Of a DNA stretch of 10,509 bases, positions 6,038-10,509 are shown piece after piece. Made by a program: the position numbers and the translations under genes. A model generated the notes under the pieces. The model saw only the letters and a list, made by a program, of their open reading frames with translations. It searched no databases and was not told where the DNA came from. This stretch comes from Yoonia sp. (lineage in GTDB: Bacteria; Pseudomonadota; Alphaproteobacteria; Rhodobacterales; Rhodobacteraceae). Position 1 is the stretch's first letter. The number at the start of each line of letters is the position of its first letter. The stretch is taken from contig JAPKCP010000101.1 in the NCBI GenBank assembly GCA_028822885.1, positions 1-10,509 on the forward strand. The letters run 5' to 3'.

Positions 6038-7804
6038 TTACCAGCAAGACACCAGAACGGTCACGTCAGCGGCCGTCTGGTTCAAAGCGTCCGGTGTGAG
6101 GAACGCAACGTTCTCCGTTGTTTCAAGCCGCACGTCTGCCAAAAGCAAGGATGCAACAATCCGCGATGCATCTACAGAAAAACTGACTTCTGGCGGCAGT
6201 TGCTGGCCATTCCTGCTCGCCCTAGGCAACAACATACCAAGGACAGCGCCACCGTTGTCTAAAACTGGACCGCCCGCATCACCGGGCTGGGCGGTCAGGG
6301 ATAGGCGCTTAAGCTCGTCCTCACCGTTGAGCCCACGGATATCGGCTAAACGCCCAAACGTCAGGGACGGCGTGGTCAGTACGCCACCGTATGGATAGCC
6401 AGCGACTGAAACCTGAGCCTGCAAGCGGGGAACACCGGTTTGAAACTGCGCCACATCCGCAGGGGCAAGTGGCGTATTGGGCCGGATCACGGCAATGCCG
6501 AGTGGGGCGTCTACGTGGATCACCTGCGCGTCGTGAACTTCATCAATTGTAATGCGGCTGCATTCACCCACGGCCTCGACCGTTGTCAAAACGTCGCCCT
6601 TTACATCCACAAAGAACCCGGAGCGAGACAACTTCGCTTTGCGCACAGCAAGTCCGGACACCAGATCAATCGCTTGACTGTCATCCGGCGCGGCAATCGC
6701 AGGGTCAAGGACGCCATCAATTGCTTGGAAACTTGCCTTCATCGCATCAAGAACGCGTATACGGCGGGCGTCGTCACCTGCTGGCCAAATCACAGAGAAC
6801 CCTTTGATCTGACCATTGCGCAGCGTGGCTGTCGTGTAAGAATGAATACCGTCACCCACGCCTTCGATCTCAAATGACTGGTCGCGACGGCGACGCGGGC
6901 CCTCAGTGGGGATAATCGCGAGTGTTTGCAAAATTTCATAGAGGCCAAAAAGCCGGTCCTGATCGCCGGACTGAGAAATGAGCAGAACACGCGCTTGTAG
7001 ATCACCCGTCGGCTCAAACTGCGCAAATGGTGGCTCATATTTGTCAAAGGCCACGGCGCCTGTGGGAATCAACATTTCAATGCCTGTGGCGTCATCGCGG
7101 ATAAGCTGCAGGTCCATGCCCGCAAGTATCGCATTGTAGCTGGTGATAAGAACATCGCGCTGTTTGGTGGTCAAAACGCCTGTCAGTTCAAAATTATTGG
7201 CAGCCTGCCATTCGCGCATGGATCGCCGTGTACCGCGACCAAACGCCCCATCAATCGCAGAATCGTAGAAACCCGCCCATTTTAATGCCGTTTGAAGCAG
7301 CTCTTTTTCTTCTCGAGACAGGGCCGCCTCAGAAACGCGAGCCTCACGGGTTGTTTCATCAGGAGCCAAAACCGGGACCACAACCTGTTCGACAACGGGG
7401 GCTTGCGCGACTGCGGTTTCAGGTGTGGTGTTTAACGGTAGCTGTGTTCTGGGCAAAGGCTGTGCCGTTGTTGGCGCACCTACACCAACGGGCCAAAACT
7501 GCTGTCGGAAATTGCGGCCATCTGCGACAAAACTATCGTTTGGAATCTGGCCGCTTCGCCGTAAGCTAAGGGCGAGTATGTCCGCATCTTCACGCGAATA
7601 TGGCCCAAGAACAAGACCATACCAGCCTGAGCCAATATAATACCCGGCAACATTGTCCAGTCGGGCATCAAAGGCACGGGCGCGATTTTGCGCGCCTGTT
7701 AAAGTTTGCTGGGCTTCGACCTGAACCCAATAGGGGCGTTCCTGTGCGCTTGCCGCGAAGGGTGTTGCCGCGAAAACGAAGATGGCTAAAAGTATTCTGA
7801 TCAT
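6038..7804 (-). CDS. Exported SPOR / peptidoglycan-binding / trypsin-like protein, probably an inactive protease
   Basis: The 588-residue product begins with a signal peptide (hydrophobic core, cleavage likely after ASA at residue 20), so it should act in the periplasm. Next comes a SPOR-like domain (about 24-96: YWVQVEA, then WYGLVLGPYSREDA), which in known families binds denuded glycan strands. A Pro/Val-rich linker (105-160) follows, then a peptidoglycan-binding-1-like domain (about 163-220, with GFYDSAIDGAFGRGT and a WQ pair). Residues about 225-390 are unrecognised. The C-terminal trypsin/HtrA-like fold spans about 396-560. Its catalytic landmarks are altered: LTTVEAV (406-412) has Glu410 where His is expected, LGIAVI (435-440) has Gly436 where Asp is expected, and QPGDAGGP has Ala510 where Ser is expected. 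The gene is therefore probably a wall-binding pseudoprotease or scaffold. The upstream start has no strong Shine-Dalgarno. It ends directly against the convergent ThDP gene. Confidence 0.82.
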   Translation of the reverse strand: MIRILLAIFVFAATPFAASAQERPYWVQVEAQQTLTGAQNRARAFDARLDNVAGYYIGSGWYGLVLGPYSREDADILALSLRRSGQIPNDSFVADGRNFRQQFWPVGVGAPTTAQPLPRTQLPLNTTPETAVAQAPVVEQVVVPVLAPDETTREARVSEAALSREEKELLQTALKWAGFYDSAIDGAFGRGTRRSMREWQAANNFELTGVLTTKQRDVLITSYNAILAGMDLQLIRDDATGIEMLIPTGAVAFDKYEPPFAQFEPTGDLQARVLLISQSGDQDRLFGLYEILQTLAIIPTEGPRRRRDQSFEIEGVGDGIHSYTTATLRNGQIKGFSVIWPAGDDARRIRVLDAMKASFQAIDGVLDPAIAAPDDSQAIDLVSGLAVRKAKLSRSGFFVDVKGDVLTTVEAVGECSRITIDEVHDAQVIHVDAPLGIAVIRPNTPLAPADVAQFQTGVPRLQAQVSVAGYPYGGVLTTPSLTFGRLADIRGLNGEDELKRLSLTAQPGDAGGPVLDNGGAVLGMLLPRASRNGQQLPPEVSFSVDASRIVASLLLADVRLETTENVAFLTPDALNQTAADVTVLVSCW

Positions 7805-7830
7805 TTGCGATCCATAGACCCTAAATATAT

Positions 7831-7846
7831 AAATTAATCTTAATTT
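7831..7846. repeat. AT-rich inverted repeat in the divergent promoter region
   Basis: AAATTAA (7831-7837) and TTAATTT (7840-7846) are perfect inverted copies around a TC spacer, 27 bases upstream of the leftward start codon at 7804. The surrounding AT-rich stretch is where the promoter of the leftward gene should be, so a repressor site overlapping the promoter is possible. No known regulator consensus is matched. Confidence 0.35.
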
Positions 7847-7884
7847 TGCGCAGAAATTACCAGCTACAGATGCTTGCGCGATGT

Positions 7885-7910
7885 GATTCTTACCTCAATA
7901 CGGGAGAATC
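7885..7910 (+). repeat. Inverted repeat GATTCT/AGAATC upstream of glyQ
   Basis: GATTCT (7885-7890) pairs with AGAATC (7905-7910) over a 14-base loop, immediately before the proposed glyQ -35 box. It could be a protein-binding site for either divergent gene. It lies upstream of the likely glyQ transcription start, so it is probably not a leader RNA element. Confidence 0.35.
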
Positions 7911-7939
7911 TTGTCGTTAAATACCCCTGCGGGCCTAAT
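7911..7939 (+). promoter_or_regulatory. Candidate sigma-70 promoter for the glyQ operon
   Basis: TTGTCG (7911-7916) is followed by a 17-base spacer and CCTAAT (7934-7939); each box matches the consensus at four of six positions. The start of transcription would be near 7946, leaving a leader of about 47 bases with AGAGGG (7983-7988) as the glyQ ribosome-binding site. Confidence 0.45.
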
Positions 7940-7992
7940 TGACCCTCACCGCTGCGCCGCCTATGGAATACCCAAAGTGAAAAGAGGGCGAA

Positions 7993-8919
7993 ATGGCCGA
8001 CAAACCACGTAGTTTCCAAGAGATCATCCTGCGGCTCCAGTCTTACTGGGCGGCCAAGGGCTGTGCGATGATGCAGCCTTACGATATGGAAGTCGGGGCC
8101 GGGACGTTTCACCCTGCGACGACTTTACGGTCGTTGGGGTCAAAGCCTTGGGCTGCGGCCTACGTGCAGCCATCGCGCCGCCCGACTGATGGGCGTTACG
8201 GTGAAAACCCGAACCGGCTGCAGCACTACTATCAATACCAAGTTGTGATCAAGCCGAGCCCACCGGATTTGCAGGATCTCTATTTGGGGTCTCTCAAGGC
8301 CATTGGCGTTGATGCTGCCATGCATGACATTCGTTTTGTGGAAGACGACTGGGAAAGCCCAACGCTTGGCGCGTGGGGCCTTGGCTGGGAAGTCTGGTGC
8401 GACGGCATGGAAGTGTCACAGTTTACCTATTTTCAACAGGTTGCAGGGTATGACTGCAAACCTGTATCAGGCGAATTGACCTACGGGTTGGAACGCCTCG
8501 CGATGTATATTCTGGATGTCGATCACGTCATGGACATGCCTTATAATGATCCCGATGCGCCCATCCCGCTAACCTACGGTGATGTTTTCAAGCAGACCGA
8601 AGAAGAATACGCGCGATGGAATTTCGATGTGGCGGACACCGACACGCTGCTGCAACATTTCAAAGACGCAGAGGCCGAATGTGCCCGTATTTTGGCCGTC
8701 GCACATGACGATCCGAAAACGGGCAAGCGCATCATCATGGCCCACCCAGCCTATGATCAAGCGATCAAAGCCAGCCATGTTTTTAACCTGTTAGATGCGC
8801 GCGGTGTGATTTCGGTCACTGAACGCCAAGCCTATATTGGGCGGGTGCGTACGCTAACCAAAGGCTGCGCGGATGCATTTATGCAAACCGCCGCCGCCGG
8901 ATTTGAGCCAGCAGCATGA
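7993..8919 (+). CDS. glyQ: Glycyl-tRNA synthetase alpha subunit
   Basis: This is the catalytic class II subunit of the bacterial alpha2beta2 glycyl-tRNA synthetase. It activates glycine with ATP and, with GlyS, charges tRNA-Gly in the cytosol. The 308 residues match the family. Diagnostic stretches are SFQEIILRLQSYWAAKGC near the N-terminus, MQPYDMEVGAGTFHPATTLR, YVQPSRRPTDGRYGENPNR (the class II motif 2 region), QVVIKPSPPDLQDLYL, WEVWCDGMEVSQFTYFQQ and GELTYGLERLAMY (motif 3 region). AGAGGG sits 4 bases before the ATG. The stop codon overlaps the ATG of the next gene (ATGA at 8916-8919), which indicates translational coupling. No T-box leader is present, as expected outside Firmicutes and their relatives. 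Confidence 0.96.
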   Translation: MADKPRSFQEIILRLQSYWAAKGCAMMQPYDMEVGAGTFHPATTLRSLGSKPWAAAYVQPSRRPTDGRYGENPNRLQHYYQYQVVIKPSPPDLQDLYLGSLKAIGVDAAMHDIRFVEDDWESPTLGAWGLGWEVWCDGMEVSQFTYFQQVAGYDCKPVSGELTYGLERLAMYILDVDHVMDMPYNDPDAPIPLTYGDVFKQTEEEYARWNFDVADTDTLLQHFKDAEAECARILAVAHDDPKTGKRIIMAHPAYDQAIKASHVFNLLDARGVISVTERQAYIGRVRTLTKGCADAFMQTAAAGFEPAA

Positions 8920-9446
8920 ATATCGGTCGTATTGTCATAGGAGCCATCATCGTGTCAGCCATCGCCGCCGGGATCGCGCTTTATTACTTACAGGTCTATG
9001 CCTACTATGAAGAGGCGAACCTTCAGGTTGAAGATGTGCAACTCACCTCGATCCATACTGGCGAACCAGAGCCAATAATGTTCGAAAACTTCAAGGGCAT
9101 CGACAGTGACAGCAGCCCTTTGCGGTTCCGTGCTTGCTTTGACACGACGCTCAGCTTTGGGTTCTTGACCGAAACCTACGAGATTTATGACGCTGCTGAG
9201 CCGCTGAATGCGCCGGGATGGTTCGACTGCTTCCAATCCGGTGAAATCGGCGAAGACCTTGCATCTGGCGTGGCTATCGCCTTTTTGGGTAACGAGAATA
9301 TCCAGTACGGCATCGACCGCGTGATTGCCGTTTACCCGGACGGACGCGCCTTTGCTTGGCACCAGATAAATGCCTGTGGCGAGGTCGTTTTTGACGGCAA
9401 TCCGGCCCCCGAAAACTGTCCCCCAGCACCGGAAAGACTGCAATAA
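8916..9446 (+). CDS. Small membrane-anchored protein between glyQ and glyS (DUF6446-like, unknown function)
   Basis: The 176-residue protein has one N-terminal membrane segment (about residues 4-24, IGRIVIGAIIVSAIAAGIAL). A soluble region that is probably periplasmic follows, rich in Asp and Glu. It carries four cysteines (C74, C105, C154, C168) that could form two disulfides if exported; C74 and C105 are each followed by Phe, and C168 lies in a Pro-rich tail. There are no catalytic motifs that I know. I recall a Rhodobacterales family labelled DUF6446 beside glyQ, but the accession should be verified. The ATG overlaps the glyQ stop by four bases, and the TAA overlaps the glyS ATG by one base. 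It is therefore embedded in the synthetase operon. A link to glycine charging is not implied by anything in its sequence. Confidence 0.85.
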   Translation: MNIGRIVIGAIIVSAIAAGIALYYLQVYAYYEEANLQVEDVQLTSIHTGEPEPIMFENFKGIDSDSSPLRFRACFDTTLSFGFLTETYEIYDAAEPLNAPGWFDCFQSGEIGEDLASGVAIAFLGNENIQYGIDRVIAVYPDGRAFAWHQINACGEVVFDGNPAPENCPPAPERLQ

Positions 9447-10509
9447 TGGCCGATCTTCTGATTGAACTCTTCTCTGAAGAGATTCCAGCACGGATGCAGG
9501 CGAAAGCCGCGTCTGACCTGCAAAAACTGGTGACTGATGGATTGGTTGAGGCGGGTTTGACCTATGCTGGGGCCGCTGCGTTTTCGACGCCGCGCCGATT
9601 GGCGTTGTCTTTGGATGGGTTAACGCCGGAAAGCAAAGCCGTGCGCGAAGAACGCAAAGGGCCAAGCACATCTGCGCCTGATAAAGCGCTTGAGGGGTTC
9701 CTGCGGTCGACTGGTTTGACCAAAGATCAACTTGAAGTGCGCGACGTCAAAAAGGGCCAAGTCTACTTTGCCGTGGTTGAAAAGCCGGGCAGGATGGCGG
9801 CTGAGATCATCGCTGAGGTGCTCGAGAAAACGATCCGCAGTTTCCCTTGGCCAAAGTCGATGCGCTGGGGCGAAGGCACGTTGAAATGGGTTCGCCCGTT
9901 ACATTCAATCATCTGCGTTCTGAGCGATGAGGCTGGGGCCGACATTGTGCCGATGGACATTGATGGCATCATATCTGGCAACCAAACGCGCGGTCATCGT
10001 TTCATGGCGCCAGACGTATTTTCTGTCACGACTCTAGAGGACTACGAGGCAAAGCTAAAGCGCGCCAAGGTGATCCTGCGTGCCGATGAACGGTCTGAAA
10101 TGATCTGGCACGACGCCACCAATCAGGCCTTCGCGCAGGGCCTTGAGATTGTCGATGATCGTGGGTTGTTGTCTGAGGTCGCGAACCTTGTTGAATGGCC
10201 GGTTGTTCTGATGGGGACCATCGCGGACGACTTCCTTGGGATGCCGCCAGAGGTGCTGCAAACCTCGATGAAGGACCACCAGAAATTCTTTTCCGTGCGC
10301 AATCCAAAGACCAACCGGATTGAACGCTTCGTGACCGTCGCGAACATCGACACGGCGGATAACGGCGCGACGATCCTTGCTGGCAACCAAAAGGTGCTGT
10401 TTGCAAGGCTTTCCGATGCGAAATTCTTCTGGGAAAACGATTTGCGCGTCGCCAAGGCGGGCATGGCGGAATGGACCGAAGGGCTGAAAGCCGTGACGTT
10501 CCACAACAA
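9446..10509 (+). CDS. glyS: Glycyl-tRNA synthetase beta subunit, N-terminal part (runs off the right edge)
   Basis: GlyS is the tRNA-recognition partner of GlyQ. The frame starts with ATG at 9446, overlapping the preceding TAA as TAATG, with GGAAAG at 9431-9436 as ribosome-binding site. It stays open for 354 codons plus two bases to the window edge, so no stop codon is present. The protein begins MADLLIELFSEEIPARMQ, the standard GlyS N-terminus, followed by STPRRLAL, RKGPSTSAPDKALEGFLRS, FPWPKSMRWG, KWVRPLHSI, ISGNQTRGHRF, NLVEWPVVLMG and TSMKDHQKFFSV (from residue 273). The family is usually near 690 residues, so about half is visible; the C-terminal tRNA-binding domains lie outside. It is co-transcribed and coupled with glyQ and the small membrane protein gene. 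Confidence 0.95.
   Translation, partial: MADLLIELFSEEIPARMQAKAASDLQKLVTDGLVEAGLTYAGAAAFSTPRRLALSLDGLTPESKAVREERKGPSTSAPDKALEGFLRSTGLTKDQLEVRDVKKGQVYFAVVEKPGRMAAEIIAEVLEKTIRSFPWPKSMRWGEGTLKWVRPLHSIICVLSDEAGADIVPMDIDGIISGNQTRGHRFMAPDVFSVTTLEDYEAKLKRAKVILRADERSEMIWHDATNQAFAQGLEIVDDRGLLSEVANLVEWPVVLMGTIADDFLGMPPEVLQTSMKDHQKFFSVRNPKTNRIERFVTVANIDTADNGATILAGNQKVLFARLSDAKFFWENDLRVAKAGMAEWTEGLKAVTFHN

Noticed and set aside
7885..7992. T-box or other leader riboswitch ahead of glyQ
   Set aside because: T-boxes are essentially absent from proteobacteria, the T-box core sequence is not present, and the repeat lies upstream of the likely transcription start.
8988..9671. Leftward 227-codon open frame opposite the glyQ-glyS interval
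   Set aside because: It is antisense to the DUF-like gene and glyS, both of which have good starts and recognisable or coherent products. The antisense product looks like a shadow of codon bias.
9446..10509. Possible broken glyS, because no stop codon is seen
   Set aside because: The frame is uninterrupted and colinear with GlyS to the last base; the stop is simply beyond the window edge.

Overview
The window looks like chromosomal housekeeping DNA from an alphaproteobacterium, most likely a marine Rhodobacteraceae (roseobacter-type) genome of moderate GC. The reasons are a SAM-II riboswitch ahead of metZ (SAM-II is largely an alphaproteobacterial class), the FolE2-type GTP cyclohydrolase, and a small membrane-anchored protein gene wedged between glyQ and glyS, which I remember from Rhodobacterales. 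The genus is not determined. I see no insertion sequence, phage gene, CRISPR array, tRNA or rRNA.

Layout. Positions 1-146 hold the 3' end of an unidentified Gly-rich protein gene. Positions 249-385 form the metZ control region: a candidate promoter, a SAM-II aptamer whose pseudoknot can be paired base by base, then a strong intrinsic terminator hairpin ahead of metZ (418-1605, O-succinylhomoserine sulfhydrylase). folE2 follows (ATG at 1833 preferred, upstream alternative at 1725). Next is trkH (potassium uptake), whose stop lies one base before the ATG of a thiamine-diphosphate-dependent decarboxylase (4451-6037). These genes all read rightward.

That run meets, with no intergenic base, a leftward gene (7804-6038) for an exported protein with SPOR, peptidoglycan-binding and trypsin-like domains. 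All three protease triad positions appear to be substituted. A 188-bp AT-rich divergent region with two inverted repeats separates it from glyQ (7993-8919). glyQ, a DUF-type small membrane protein gene (8916-9446) and glyS (9446 to beyond the right edge) form a tightly overlapping operon. glyS has no stop codon inside the window.

How the genes fit together. metZ assimilates sulfide into homocysteine and is probably repressed by the downstream product S-adenosylmethionine through the riboswitch. FolE2 starts folate/pterin synthesis, and folate supplies the methyl group for the later methionine step, so the adjacency makes metabolic sense, although no shared regulation is visible. GlyQ and GlyS together make the alpha2beta2 glycyl-tRNA synthetase, and the small anchored protein is translationally coupled to both. 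The most interesting points are the riboswitch-terminator arrangement, the apparent pseudoprotease, and the protein embedded between glyQ and glyS. I did not find a convincing new multi-gene system.
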